Assembly (NCBI GenBank): GCA_902806575.1
Contig: CADCXD010000004.1
Span: 2,728,001 to 2,792,000 of the forward strand
From: Jackrogersella multiformis
Lineage: Eukaryota > Ascomycota > Sordariomycetes > Xylariales > Hypoxylaceae
Length of the DNA: 64,000 bases
Reading direction: 5' to 3'
The notes under the pieces are model-generated. The model saw only the letters and a program-made list of their open reading frames with translations, was not told the DNA's origin and did no database searches. The translations under genes and the position numbers were made by a program. Positions 44,101 through 57,607 of this stretch are shown piece by piece. How positions within the stretch are numbered: position 1 is the stretch's first letter; each line of letters begins with the position of its first letter.

Positions 44101-47100
44101 CTGCTCGGCGGGTTTCTCTCCTGTCTTGCTCACGAGAGCAACTAAGAGGTTCTGCGTCTGGATTGACGTGGCATATTTTTTCTTGTGTGCAACTGTGTCT
44201 GCAGAGCTGTCTATGTGGCTTGAGTATAATAGATCGTTGAGAAGGTAGTTCAAGACACTAGACCGAGGTTTGATAGGAGTGTTGGCGAAAAGCGGCGCAC
44301 TTCTCTTGAAATTAATGAACTCGACTTTGGTGCGATTATAGCTTTGAAGAAGTTCGGTGAGACAATGCAAGAGGAAGCAACGATAGATGAAGATTGGGTG
44401 CTCATCAGCCTTAAATGAAGGCTTGGTTTTCTTTTCTTTGCCATCAGCCGCGATACTGACAGCAATTTCGCTGTCGGAGACACCACTTGCAGCAAGTAGC
44501 ATTTGATCTCCTTGCTTCTTCGATTCTTTAGCAGTCTGGGGCGGTTCCTTGTCGTCAACCTCCTTATAATTCAGTAACTCGCAGAGCAAGAAATGCACAA
44601 CACCATCGGGGTTCTCGATTACTGGACGCTTTGTATCTGATGTGTGAGGCTTAGAAACGTCCACCATCTGCTTATCTTCGCCTTCGGTAGACGGCTTCAC
44701 ATCTTGAATAGTCAAATCCTCAGTGGCTCGGACAGTCGGTGCCACGTCGTCCTTAGGCGCATCCGGCTTCAGTTCTTTGAGGACTATCGTCTGCCCACGT
44801 CCAATATTGCTCTCTGGAGGTGTCCATCGACTTAGCCTCACTGTTTCGTTCGAGACTTCGACAAACAACCGTGGGTCTCGGAGCGCGATATGAGAGAAGT
44901 TTCTAGTGAACCCTGATGGATCAAGAGGTCGTGTGTTTCGGCCACCGGCAAAGTAAGCCCGAATTTCACTTCTCATGACCTGCTTAATAACTTCTTCATC
45001 CTCGATGACATGACGTAATATAGTCAGAATATGAGACGTAATTCGAGTTTCGTTGAGGCGCAGAGATCCAGCGCCGGAGAGCTGCTTAGCAGTGACAAAT
45101 AAACGTTGCAGGTTCTTCTTATCACCAACCAATCGTGCTATCGAACGATCACGAGTCAAGATGACTAGGATCCGTAGTACGGATACAGCCAATGATTCTT
45201 CCTTGCCAATACGTGGTAAAATCTCCAGCACTGAGTTCAGAAGCGTCTGACGGTCATCTTCTTTAACAATGAGATCTTTGGGAGACCACTGAAGTGGTTC
45301 GATTGGGTCGTTCTCGGTGGACGGTGGTTTCCACTTGATATCTCCCGGTTGCTCGTCGTCGCTAAGGAGAATCTCAAAGACGAGCAGAACGTAAGGTATC
45401 CATGGCGGAAGTTCCTCGGTGGACGGAGACGTTGGGAGCTGAAGGAATCGTAAGAAATCCTTCACGTTATCTTTCAGTATACCAACGGTTGCTCGGAAGA
45501 AGCCCTTCTCCTGGAGAAGAAGAGACAGAAGATGAGCGTAAGCTGCAATGCTTCTTCCGTTCGGTTTCAGATCATCATCAAGTGCGAACGACATTAGTGC
45601 ATTGGCCAAAGTATCGCCTATTTCTTGTCTTGCAGACAGATCGTCGCCGGGGTTTCGTAGAATTATAGAGGATATCAACTCTGAGACTTCATAGGTGGAA
45701 TCAGGATGCGCTCTTATGACATCCAGACACCTATCAATAAGGTTAAGACGTAACTTGGTACGCTCTTCATCCAGATCCTCCTTAGCTACAGCCGTCCTCT
45801 TCACCAGTTCTACTTCTGTGCTGGCTCCGGTCGGCGGGCCCGGAGCAGGGGTAGTTGAAGATGCTGCTCCATCCTCATCCCCAGGTGCCACTGCATCTCT
45901 CGAAACCACAGTTTCCCCCATCTCGTCGATGGCGTCCCCTTCAAGTAAAAGACCTGGGGGTAAATCCGGGGGGAAGTCTAAAACCATAGGATCTTGCTCG
46001 GCGGCAGGCTCTGCACTGCGTTCCGCTGAGGGTGCGGATTCATTATCAGCATTTTCTGGCGAGTCTGCCTCTGGAATAGGATTTCGGGTGCCGGCAAGGC
46101 CCGATTTGTGAGCTTTGCAGTACTCGGCGGCCGAGTGTCTGTTGTTGTTGGCTCTGTAGATGCCTTCGTGGGCAAGGTCCTCGTCACAGGCTGCCTCGCT
46201 AACGACCTCTCTTGTGTCATCATCGATAGCTGTCCAAGGAAACTTGAGTGCTATAGGCTGGAGATACACAGGGGGTGGATTCTGCAGAGATTAGCATCCA
46301 AACACGCGATACATATACATAAAGGAGGCTAAAGGCATACCTTATCCGCCCGTTTATAAGCATTGTTTTCTTGGTCGGCGAATGAAATGAACTTTAGGAT
46401 ACTGATAATCTTCGCAAGTATGTGAGCTGAACCCTTCTCAATCAACGGGGAGTCCCAGAGTTCTCTCATCACTGGCAGTATGGCCATCCGGAGCTCAACG
46501 ACTAAGTTAGGGGCGACCTGTGACTCTGCTCGTCGATCACTGTTACCCGTGTTCTTTGGGAGAATGTTAATCTGACCCACAGACTCTGTTATGATCTTGC
46601 CGTTGACAGCCATCGCGTACATGTCTAGGATCTTCTTCATGCCGATGACGGCAAGCCGTGACATGGAAGAGTCCTCCCCATCTTTGTCCTCTTTGCAGAT
46701 CTCGGTTTTAAAGGTGCGAAGCATTGTGTTGAGCAGTTCCAGCCCACCATGCTTCTTGAAGGCAATCAAGACAGGTGCAATGATCTGGGTTGGAGACTGT
46801 CGGTCCGAGCGTGCTACTTAAGTTAGTATTGCTGAGACTAAGTAACCGGAAGGGAATGCGACTTACTCTCAATCGTACGGTTCACCAGCATTTCATGAAC
46901 CGCATGCAATATGATGATCCAATAGTGAAAGTCCTCGCTAGACTTCTCACGATCGGGAAGCTCGAATTGTGCTAAGATCGTCTGGGCCAAATCCTCCGTA
47001 AGCTGCAGGTGGCGCACTCGCGAGTATTGATCACGTTCGCGACGCGGCAATAGAGCTTTTCCAAGGGTCTGGAAGAGAGGGAATGTAGCAGGCATCAACG

Positions 47101-50100
47101 AATGCAACAAAAGGCGGAGGGTTCTATAGTTCTGGTAACGCGGGGTTGATTGCTCTCTCTCGGAGAGACCATTGCCTATAGTGCTAGGTCTAGCCGTTGC
47201 GAGCTTCCACAGAGTGGTAGATGATAGAACATCTGGTAAACTCGAGTCCTCAGGCTCAATAACAGCCACATTTCCAGTGCTCGCCGTAGAGCCGTTGTTC
47301 GACGGACCTTGCGGATCCGTAGGCTGGCCCTGCTTCCTTGTCGACCAATTCTCCGGAACACTTTTAATAATTGCCGCCTCCTCCAAGATGACAGCGCGCA
47401 GAAGTGGGCCCAGTGACGTGATCAGGCGACTGTAATAATCGAAGACGTTGACGTTGTGTAGCGTGATAGTGTTCGTCCTTGACGAAAAGGGGAAGCATTG
47501 GTACAGAGTTTTTATGAGAGACTGTGTATTCAAGAGCGCCTTCACCAATTCAGTGCCACGAAGAAGTCGATTCGACTCATCGTCATTCTGGTCCGCCGGG
47601 ATCGTGTCATCCTTGAAGAATGGTGAAAAGTAGGTTCCTATCTCCTCGATTTGGGTCACGGGTTGAAGCACATCGATTGAGGCCTGGGCCCGTTTCAATA
47701 AGGAAGGCAATCCTATAATCGGAGAGGTCTCAACTAGCTGAGAGACAACTGATTGTAAATTTCGAGAAGCTAAAGAATCTCCGAAATCGTGTGGAAGACT
47801 CGGTGAGGTACTAAGGTCAAGAAGCAACTCTATCCCACCATTGTTGATCAGATTCATCTTTAGGTTGTTATTACTGATGTATTGGGACAGGAAGTTGGAA
47901 ATCGCATAGATATAAGGCGTGATATAAGACGACGAATCAATCGTAGAGTTTCCTGAGGTCGATTCCGTGCCTTCCATTTGCTGTGCGCTCACATCCGTCA
48001 TCTCAACATCAGCATCATCAGCTGTAGCGACAGCCTTGCCTTTGCCTTGATCCGAAGGAGCTACTCCGGGCTCGCCCGATGGTCCCTCATTGGCATTCAC
48101 CTCTTGAGCATCCGAATCTTCCACAAGAAGCTTAGCTCCCCAGTGATCATCTCTGGCCTTGACCCGGGAGAGGTGGGCGACCCGAGCAATCATATCTAAG
48201 ACGGCATTTGCAATGGCCGGTCTGAGAGAGGGGTGATGTCGAGCAAGCTCATCGAAATTGCCACCAACGTTCTGAGCCACGTTTTCATCTGTTGCCATTA
48301 CCCGGACGTGATCGGGGCTTTCGAATATTTCGAAGTAGCTATCAAATGCGCGCGACGCGACAACCATCTTCATACCGAGATTGTTCAAGGAAATCGCATT
48401 TAAGACGGTTGGCACAATCGTGATTGGCTCCGAATTTGGTAAAATACCACGGGCTAGCGGACTATCGCGTGATACTTCCAAGTCCGTCTGCGACGGAGGG
48501 TGTGAGCGATTGTCGGGCTCGAGGAGATCAGGTGCAGGGCCATCCGCAGGCGATTCAGGACTGTCGTCTCGGTTCTCCCCCTGGCACGAGTCAGTCCCGC
48601 CTAGTTGTCCCGTGGGTACCGGACGGCCAGTCAATGCCTGCAGATAACTCTGGACCAGCCCGGCTTCAGAGATGGCCGCGAAGCTGGTGGGGTCGTTGTT
48701 GAGAAAGTCACTCAGAATAATAACGGCATTGGTCCATACTATGGAGCCGAATTTGGTCATGTTCTCAATAATCTCGCGTATACTGCGAAGCAGTGCAGAC
48801 TTATCGACGAGGTTCCTCAATAACCGATCAGTATTGCCACCAAAAGCAAAGGCATGCGACATTAAATGATGGATGAACTTCAGGAGAAATTTGAGGTTTT
48901 GCTGTTGATAGAAGGGTATCTCGTAATCAACGACTTGAGAACGATGGGTAACGGGCGTTCCCTTGTCCTCCGTAATGAGCTTCTCTGCCAGTTCAACTTC
49001 ATGAGTAACTAGGTTGGTGATGGCCTCAAGACCGTCGGCATTTATCAATGTCTGGAAGGAACTCTGTACGTTATACACGAGACTGTCTAAAAATCCTACC
49101 AGAGTGCCGTACGTGCGTTCGGCTATGTTGGACCTAATGTTGAGGATCTCAACCATGATGTCCAGCAATCCAGCCGAAATAATCTCAGGAATCATGCGCG
49201 AGGCATTGTTAGCCATAGCCATCGTGATGTGAAGGGTGAGAGAAAAGAGGTTGTCACGCCATTCGTCCTCTTCAGTCCATTGCTCCCCAGAGTCGTCCTT
49301 TTTCATCTCGGCAACAGCCTTCCTAATAACGTAAAGCAACACACCGTGGTTCACAGTCGCATTTAAAGCTGAGAATATGTCAGGCAGCTTGTGATGGAAC
49401 CCTGAAATGGCCTCCAATAATGAGAATGCGATCGATTGCAAATCAATAGGTACTACGGTGGCGCCATCAGCGGCGGGGTGGATCAGCTCTGCAAGTTGAT
49501 ACACAAGCTGGAATCGACGCGGCTCGTCGTTGTCCTGCCTCAGGACCTTTTCGATGAAGGTAGGCTCTATGTGGATATACGCCAGGTTTTGTATAGCTAA
49601 TAGGCGCGCCTTCAGTGCCAGTCGTCGGGATTCGACCGACCCCGCGAGGGCCTTGGCGACCCTGAGGCGAGTCAAGAATTCGTATTTAGTCTCTTTCGGG
49701 AGATCTACCGGGGCCTTGGAGAGGAGCTGGTAGATTGACGACGACGACACTGAGGCGTGAGATATCTCTAAAGACTTCTGGCCAGGGGGGCTACTTTCCT
49801 CCCGCGCTAGAGCCGGGGGTCGGGAAGCGGAGGCAGGGCTATCCTCCGACACTCCCTGACGGCCAGCACGAGGAGTCGACTGAGCAGCAGCGGAAGTGCT
49901 ACTTCGCCTCAAAGGTGTCGGCGTTGCAGGTGCATTCGAGATCGCGCCTCGCTCAGGTAGAGACTGCTGCGTCGGTCCCTGCGAGTTATCCGAGGTAGGA
50001 TAATACGTAAGCTTCACGTCGCCCCAACCACTCCATCGCGCTTGCGAGCCTGTGTTTTCGTTGGAATCTGCTTTGGCGAGAGCACACAAGTCGTTGGCAT

Positions 50101-50909
50101 ACATAGTAGCCACGTTCTTGGAGCTTCCGCCATGAGTCTTCTCCTTAGCCTTACCAGTAGAACCGGGAGTAGAAAGGAGCGCAGGCTCTGAAGGCTTGAA
50201 TAGGGGTGTCTTGACGAAGGGCTGGGCAAGCTGCTGTACACGATCAAGATCGATATTGTAATGGTTCGAGAGGAGAGTCGTGTGCACCTGTCGAGTTGTC
50301 ATCCCATGAATACGCTTAACTGATGCCTGATAACGCTGGGCTAGTTCCACGCCAACACGTAAAGTGGCACAGACGATGGCTAAGTCAGTGCTGTTGAGAA
50401 GGTCGTTCAAGTATGAACTGCTCCCATATATGCTGCGGTTTCCGCAGTGGTCTAGAAGCATCTGAGTGAACTTCAGAATAGCCACGACGAGCTGCACATC
50501 GCCATCATTTCCGTACCCCAGTTCTGAAAGGTTGTGAGGCTCTGCCGACTTCTCTCCGTCTTCGGTAGAACTGGATCCCAGTAGAACTTCGCAGCTAAAA
50601 TCTCTAGTCTGGGGGCCCTCGTTCAATTTGTAGGTAGAGCAGAATGATTCTAGGACTTCGTCGAATCGATTCAACAGTGGTATCCAATGATACAAGTCAC
50701 CTCTCGGGAAAGGCCATCGGGAAGGGAATGTGGCAAGGATATTCGGTAGGAGAGGTAAGGATACGGAGGTCGCATTATCGACGAACTCCTGCAGCCAAGG
50801 AGACTAGGGAGAAGTGAGCGAGCTGCACAGAAAAATGGATGTCACACGAAAGAGTACTTACCAGCGTCTCCTTGTGCTTAGGTTGGATGGTCTTCGGTAT
50901 CTTCCCCAT
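38148..50909 (-). CDS. TOM1: Giant HECT E3 ubiquitin ligase TOM1/HUWE1 family
   Basis: Very large ubiquitin ligase acting on excess histones, ribosomal proteins, DNA-replication and mRNA-export factors in related fungi. Ten exons: 50862-50909, 46867-50803, 46341-46813, 43524-46281, 42933-43475, 42821-42880, 42535-42711, 38690-42418, 38296-38640 and 38148-38242, giving 4054 residues. It starts MGKIPKTIQPKHKETL, as in fungal homologues. The long N-terminal half is the helical-repeat (DUF908/DUF913) region. A very acidic tract lies at about 2395-2607. Four UBM-like ubiquitin-binding repeats follow (about 2950-3110, with LPEEFREEV, LPDELRLEI, FPPALREQV and LPPELAAQT). The HECT domain ends with LPTSHTCFNQLDLPEYESY, active-site Cys4021, and terminal DYFGFA. 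All introns are short with GT-AG ends, and most are phase 1. Confidence 0.95.
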
Positions 50910-53099
50910 GATGAAGACCAGGGCGGCAGAGCCGCAACGAATAAGTCAGCTCCCCCTCCACTACCAAGGTTCAGGTAATCGGCGACGACAATTTGAGTTG
51001 CCGTGTGGGAGCATCCAAGATAGCTTGGACGGCCCCTCTCGTGTGGTATCTCGAGCTGCTCCTTGGTATACGAAGCGGGATGACGAAACCTAGTGATAAG
51101 TGTTATAGGCTCGGCGAAGTTATCGGATTAAGCCTCGTCTCCGGTTGTCAGCCTTGCGGGTATCAAAAGAGAATAGGCTCGTTTCCGGAAACGATCCGAT
51201 GACTTCACAACTGGGTCGAAAAATAGAGAAGTCGGAGGAATAGGTATAATACGCGTCGCAAAAAATGAAAGAAGTTTTGTTGGGTCTAAGATAGGTGGAC
51301 GGTGGACGGTGCGCGGATGAGGGGCGGTGGATGATGATGTGAGGTAGATACGATTCCGGCACGGCTGTCAGGAAGCTGGAATTAGGTCGGTCCAGGCGGG
51401 TGCAGGCCGCTGTACCGAGTATTCCCAAGTTCAATAAGGGTACCAAATTTGTGATGACAAGCGGAGAGTTATGAGGTCGATCGCTTGAAATACCAGATTA
51501 CTTTACTTGACTTAATCGTCGATGGGACCTAAGTAAAATAAGCAGAATCGAAAGTTGTTGAAAGGAAAGAAGAAAAAAAATATGTAGGTTTAGCTTAGAG
51601 ATGTTTGAAAGTTCGCGGCTGATCGGCCACTGCCTTTTGCGTAATGATTGCGGTGTGGGGCGGACGTGCTTGCTGTGGCAGCCGTGTACGTGGATTACCT
51701 CAGGGAATTGGGATTGTACAAGTACAAAGGTGGGGCATTAACCGACATGCGCGATACCTACGCAGCTACCGGTAGGTACTACCTTCAGGGCTAGCAGTGG
51801 CAGCAGCGAGGACCTCGGGAACTTCACAGGGCAGTCAAATCGATCCTATCGAATTTTCTCAAGTATTAAAGTATCCACCTGAAGTATCTCGACCTTAGAA
51901 ACTACATGCGTATGGGCTTGGAAGTAGCTGCCTTCGCCCATAGATATTATGAGGTAAGTGCCCCGGGGTATAGTACTTAGGTACATACATATTATAAATA
52001 CAGAATTAGGTAGATCTTTAATTGATGGAATCCATGTCTTTATTTTCGGCTCTGAGCGCGTTAAGTCATTGTTCACACAAACTTCTAAATTCGAACATAC
52101 ATCGAAGAATTCACAGTTTCCTCCACATCTGCAAAGACACATTAATCAATGTAGGTATCTACATGGTACCTACATATATACACTCAGTCTTGAACAACGG
52201 CATTGATTCGTACCTGTGCAGAATTTTCTTTCCAAATCGCAGCCCAACGTCCAACCAAGTATCATCACACCTATAACTTTCTTGCTTATAGATAGGTACT
52301 TAGGTAGTTCACTATACGTACCTACCTACCTAGGTAGGTACGTACAGATCCATAAAGACCCATTGCTGCCCAGGGCATTCTTCGAGCCCTTATTGAGCCC
52401 TAGTCAGTTCGCCAAGGCCCTTGCAACTGGGTTAGGTATATATTGCTTCTGTGTTGCATGCAGATATCTAGAGATTGTCACTAAGGCGTTGGTTAATCCA
52501 TATGTTTCCCAAGTAGAGTCGAGTCATAATACATTCCCTCGCCTTCATGAGTTTTAAAGGGCCATTATTATTATTCCCTTCCACCATTTGTACGAACTTA
52601 ACGCCTAGTTGAGCAAATACACCTGCTTATTTAGTTTAGATATGGTCTATTAGTTATGATATATGTCTCAGCATGACCTTTTCTCACGTCGAATGTTCTG
52701 ACTGGGTTTATATGGTTAGTGTAGATACCTACCTAGTATTTAAGATCTAGATCTGAGTGCCTTATATGTACATGCTGCTCAAGCTTGGCGTTGAGTATAT
52801 ACATACATCTAAGCCTTTTACCACCTAAACAGCGCCAACCCATTTTACATTGTAATCTAAGATAAAAACTAAAGTTGCCTAGATAATAAATACCTAAGCA
52901 TCACTAGAAAGGTAGACATTGAAAATACTGACGCTATTTTAATAATATTTTGTAAGATCCATAAAAGAGAGGTGTTTAGCGCCAGATGGATCCCCATTAA
53001 TCCCATTAGGTCCGGCAATGATCTAATCCTAACCAGGGTTTTACCCACTGCTGGTCTTTGCTTTATAAGAGGCCGAAATTGGAGATTGAGCATGGTAAC
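50910..53099. other. TOM1 promoter side and AT-rich intergenic DNA
   Basis: No gene is supported. Short frames at 51120-51446, 51846-52142 and 52216-52557 have no recognisable content. A TAGGTACC palindrome cluster lies at 52294-52345. Confidence 0.5.
52294..52345. repeat. TAGGTACC palindrome cluster
   Basis: Contains TACCTACCTAGGTAGGTA, a perfect 18-base palindrome (about 52323-52340), with further GTAC-containing units on both sides. Confidence 0.75.
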
Positions 53100-53191
53100 G
53101 GGCTTGTGGTTTAGTGGTATAATACTCCCTTAGCACCGTATGCAAACATCCAGTCTGGGAGTGGTCCGGGGTTCGATTCCCCGCGAGTCCA
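53100..53191 (+). tRNA. tRNA-Ala(AGC) with a 20-nt intron
   Basis: The acceptor stem GGGCTTG (53100-53106) pairs with CGAGTCC (53184-53190) and the discriminator is A53191. Box A is TGGTTTAGTGG. The anticodon stem CTCCC (53125-53129) pairs with GGGAG (53157-53161), and the loop is TT-AGC-A, with the anticodon at 53132-53134. A 20-base intron (53136-53155) follows position 37, the standard place. The variable loop is TGGTC, the T arm is CGGGG-TTCGATT-CCCCG, and box B is GGTTCGATTCC. A TTTTT terminator follows at about 53227. The D stem is weak, with a G-T and a mismatch. Confidence 0.9.
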
Positions 53192-53759
53192 TCGTTGGAG
53201 AGGTTAGATTCCTCTTGTACCATTACTTTTTGCCACATCTTAGTTGTTACCTACCTCCTTTACCTAACCCACGATGATCATAGCATGCGCAACTATGTGC
53301 AACTTACAAATCAACACGGGGAAGGTGTGCACGATGATACTTTCCTCCGGCTTATCTTTTGCCGGTAAATATTTCCCAAATGGGAAAGAAACCTTTTATG
53401 GTTTGATCTTATTGCCGTCAGTAGTTGTTGTTTCTTACCTTAGGTAGGTAGGTAACTCATGTTATGCATGGCAGCGTAAGTGCAATTAGCAATATCAACC
53501 AACCTACTTGAGATAGGTATTAAGTACAATTACTTGTTTAATACATATCAGTGGCTTTAATTAAATACCGGACATGCAAATACGTCGGAAGTCCGAAGCG
53601 TCTTTATAGAGGTGTTACTTGACCTGTTCTATTCATACCTACTAGGTTAGATATATTTTTAACCTCTCGTACTGCTCATTCGTAGAGGTCAACCTCCTTG
53701 TTAATCTACCGATATTTTTACCAAGCCCATAGACCAACACTTGATGGTCCATGTCGAAC

Positions 53760-54112
53760 GATTTGCCATTTATTCGTCAAAATGACTCGCCACCCTTAAC
53801 CGTAAACTCGAGGTTCTCTTGGACTCCAGGCTTAGATGTGGCTGGAGTACATATCTCACCTACCATTTTTTCGGGTAGGTCCCGGCCGTTGTTCGCAGAC
53901 AAGCTCTGGGGGTATTCAGATAGCTATCTGTGGAAACCTAACTTGCCGTTACTCCGTATGCATTCTTTGAGGAAAAGCCTAGAGAACCGCTCAACGAGTT
54001 GAACTACCTAGTCCAAGCCCGAGCCGTAGTGCCAAGCTTTTCCAGGTTGGAAGACAAGTGGCTCTGAATATTCAGCGGCTATAATCTTGGGGTTGTCACG
54101 AGAGGACCTTCG
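53760..54112 (-). pseudogene. Decayed beta-lactamase-like serine hydrolase fragment
   Basis: On the minus strand from 54112 the frame reads RRSSRDNPKI, then EPLVFQPGKAWHYGSGLD, a stop TAG (54008-54010) and VVQLVERFSRL. This matches the conserved PLVFEPG-x-W-x-YGxGxDWAG-x-xVER block of the class C beta-lactamase/transesterase-like family (EstB, LovD type), with the expected Trp codon changed to TAG. A second in-frame stop lies at 53924-53926, and weaker similarity continues to about 53760. The N-terminal catalytic Ser-x-x-Lys region and a start are not visible. It is a non-functional remnant. Intact relatives are often found with secondary-metabolite genes, but no such cluster is seen here. 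Confidence 0.5.
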
Positions 54113-56609
54113 AACTTCATTTTCAGCTATAACATTTAAGTGCTGTTAACACGTTGAAGGAACTGGGCTATTCACAAAACTTGCGACTGTTTAGTTTCTA
54201 TTGGCATCTATGTATACCTAGGTAGTTATAGATAAACAAAATACATCTCTTATCTGCCTACCTAACTATTATATCAAATCCAAACTGGCAGATTTGGAAT
54301 ATTCCATCTACATGCCATATAAGGCAGTGTGATGACTCCTCGCCGTAATACATAAGTAATACCAAAGACCTTACGATACGAACAAGCTGTGCTGGGACGT
54401 AAAGAAAGGTCCGAATATGAAAATTATTACTAAGGGGCTTGTAAAATTGAAGTCTGTATCTATACTGAAGATGACCGACTAGGTAGTTTACATACTCACG
54501 CTACCGAGCTCGATTAAGAAGCGCCCCTAATTATGTCGCTGTATTACCACTAATACCTCGTCTCCATATCCATGCATGCTACTTCTCATATTCCTGCGTG
54601 AGTTTTTTTAATTAAAACGGTGTAAGGGCAGGCCAGGTTGACCTGCCGGAATTGCTTCTACATCGAGACGTATCAGCACATGTGACACAATATGCCTCAA
54701 CCTTAGAAACCGTCACACCCGTGCTACCGTAGAAGCTAGTACGCGACTACCCGATAGATTCTCATGCCAGATGATAGCCTACTGGAGTTCTCGCGAGACA
54801 GTCATGTAGCCAGGTACAGCGGCACTATTTAGGTGTTCAAGTTTATGCACCGAAAAGGAGGAATGCCCACCCTCGATTATAGGATCTCATGATGATCTGA
54901 GGATGAAATATAGGTACTAATAGATAATCATGTCTAGATTCAATAAGTTCTCAGCGGTAATAGTCCCGCCAGTTATGGTTGCAAGTATTACCTACAAACT
55001 GTTACTTGGATTTTCCCTAAATTCATCGATTATCATAGAGAAAACATTATAAACCTAATTATCAGTAGGTCTCGTCGTTTCTGGTCGGTATATGGCTCTT
55101 TACTCCTCCTTTATTATCCGATAAGTAGGACGTTTTTAACCATTATGAATAGGGGCATATGTCTCTCGGAAGATTGGTTAAGGAAAGGCTGGAACACGGC
55201 TAGATAAATGACCTGAAATATGTCATAACGAAAGTATTCTTTTTTATTTTCGTATTATAAATATCCTGGGATCACTGACAAAAAGAGCAACGAGAAGTAT
55301 ACCCAGACCGTATATTATTTCCAATATTCTCTAGGAACTGGTGTCATATAGGTATCTACTTTCTCTTATATGTAACACTTACTCGTCGCCAGAAGACGTG
55401 ATTTATCTGTCCAAGAATATGAGATACGTTATTGTGTATCTTAAAGAATGTTCCATTGTCAACTCCGTCACGGGCCTCCTTTTTTGGTAGCTAAAAGTTT
55501 CCCTCCTTACTGAAATGGTATTGCCAATAATTTTGCAAAGGTGGTCTGCGACTTGCGAAAAGGAGAAGTAGCATTGGTTATTTAGCACGAATATCTTGTA
55601 ATCCGTGGATGTGAGTTACGATTACTCCCCTTTAAACCTACAAAACTAGAAGATCAAGTAAAATAATGGGATTATATTGACGTCGGTTATTAAACTATTA
55701 TGGCTATGTAAAAAGGGCATTTATTTTAATACCACTGCTCTTTTTAAGAATGTAAATGACGTATATTACACAATATTAAATTAAAGAGGACGCCATCATC
55801 TCATCGCCGTTCTTAAGCATGATACAACGGATAAATACCTAGGTACTATATATATATATGTTAAAAGCCGAAACCTTTTTTTTATGCTTCGTGATTGGAT
55901 AGTAACCATGACATTATCATTTTGCAGAAGGTATTAATAGAGGCACGCTTCAAGCAGTAATATGGCGGGGTAACATTTTATGTATGAAGCGTACCTGAGC
56001 CGCGTTAATTAAAAGATGACGCGCTAGGTAAGCTGTAAGGTTCTTTGAAGGTTATAAAGTTAAATACTGGCGTTATGGCAGTTCAAACTAACAGGAAATG
56101 CCATGTGAAGGAAATATGCCCAGGAAAATGGATATTTCTAGGAAAACCTAATCGTTAGATATCCACCTCGGCAGTTTAGAATTCACCTTATCAATGAAGG
56201 TACTTAATCCTTACCTACCTAGGTACCAGGTACATAAGTAGATAATGAATAGGGGCAAATAACGGCAGTTCGCATTGTCTTAGGGTCAATAATAAATATA
56301 AAGTTAAGTGATAATAAAATCCTTTGAATAAACATTTTAACTGTCCATCCATAGACAAAATACCATCTTCTCTCTCAGGTAATAAAGAACGCGCAATGCC
56401 CAGGACGTTAAGGGGTTGATATACCGGCTCATTCTTATGCAAGTAGAAAGGGGTCGCATCGATCTTTTCAACGTGGTTGGTCATCCATGCACCATGGTAG
56501 GGAATCAAGTTTCTTATGCTATGCTATGCAGCTTCTAGAAATGTTATCCGTCAGCTTGGAAGATAACCTTCACATGAATTTAGGTAGACCCTTTTCTTTA
56601 TGCTTACCT

Positions 56610-56661
56610 AATATAGAACTACCTAGGTACCTAGGTAGGTACCTCTGCCTAGGTAGGTACA
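56610..56661. repeat. TAGGTACC palindrome cluster
   Basis: Reads CTACCTAGGTACCTAGGTAG (containing a perfect 18-base palindrome) and then CTGCCTAGGTAGGTACATA. Confidence 0.75.
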
Positions 56662-57021
56662 TAACCGTTGGTAGCTGGAGGCGTTTTGATGAGCAGAGAA
56701 CCCGGGAACTAAGCAGTTAGGTAGATCATAAATTCGGGTCATGTCATGCTGATGCTGCTAGCAGTGCAAGTCCCAGCTGTGATGTCACGCTGCTAATTCT
56801 TCTAATTCTTCCAAATTTCAGCGAAAGGGATATATGATGCAGTACAAGTTGAAATTGTGATCATTGGATAGATCATCTTGTAGACAGCCCACCCACCTTC
56901 AATTTCATCTTGCAGTTATGTACATCTATTTGTCTTACGCATGCGCAGGAATCGATGCACGCTGCCACGGGTGTGACATGGAAGTGGTGCAAGTCGTGTT
57001 ATTTATTCAGTACAGGTATTC

Positions 57022-57114
57022 GTACCTACCTGGGTACTCAGTACATATGTACACAAGTACCTAGGTACCTATCTAGGTGGAACATTACCAATAATGTACA
57101 TAGGTAGGTACCTG
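57022..57114. repeat. TAGGTACC palindrome cluster
   Basis: Several units: GTACCTACCTGGGTACTCAG, AAGTACCTAGGTACCTATC and ATAGGTAGGTACC. It lies about 0.85 kb upstream of the RabGAP start. Confidence 0.75.
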
Positions 57115-57577
57115 CCGGTATGAAGGCGGGGACAAGCCCTAAAAGGAACCCCTGAATTAAGCGTAGAAAAGGGCTTTGTCTGCTGCTGGTGAGCGTTTAT
57201 AGCGCTATGCTAAACGGCATGCCAACAGGCCAAGTGCCTGGCTACGGGGCGTCCATGGCGCTAGAGGCCGGGAAAGGCTTGGCGCTGAAACGAATGGGAT
57301 GGAAGTTAACTGGTCTGCTGTTGCAGCTGGTTGTTAAGCGGTGGTGGGGCACGTGCGTCTCAATTAGATTTCAACCTTCGAGATCCATTCCCAGCAAAGA
57401 CTCCACACATAGATCCCTACCCCCTACCTAGTCACTTTTTAGTCGGTTCGTGCGAAGGGGGGAAGGCAGGAAGGGGAAACAATTACATTACATTACCTAC
57501 TACGAACGAGACGGTGAATCTGAGGACTACCAACCTGGGTACATACCTAACCTTGGACGTCTTTCGATTTCAATTTC

Positions 57578-57607
57578 ACCTTTACCTTTTACCTTTTACC
57601 TTTTTTC
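57578..57607 (+). repeat. ACCTTTT pyrimidine-rich repeat
   Basis: Four imperfect ACCTTTT units ending in a T run, in the probable promoter or 5' leader of the RabGAP gene. Confidence 0.7.

Noticed and set aside
52216..52557. 113-codon plus-strand frame
   Set aside because: Crosses a palindrome cluster and shows no protein-like features.
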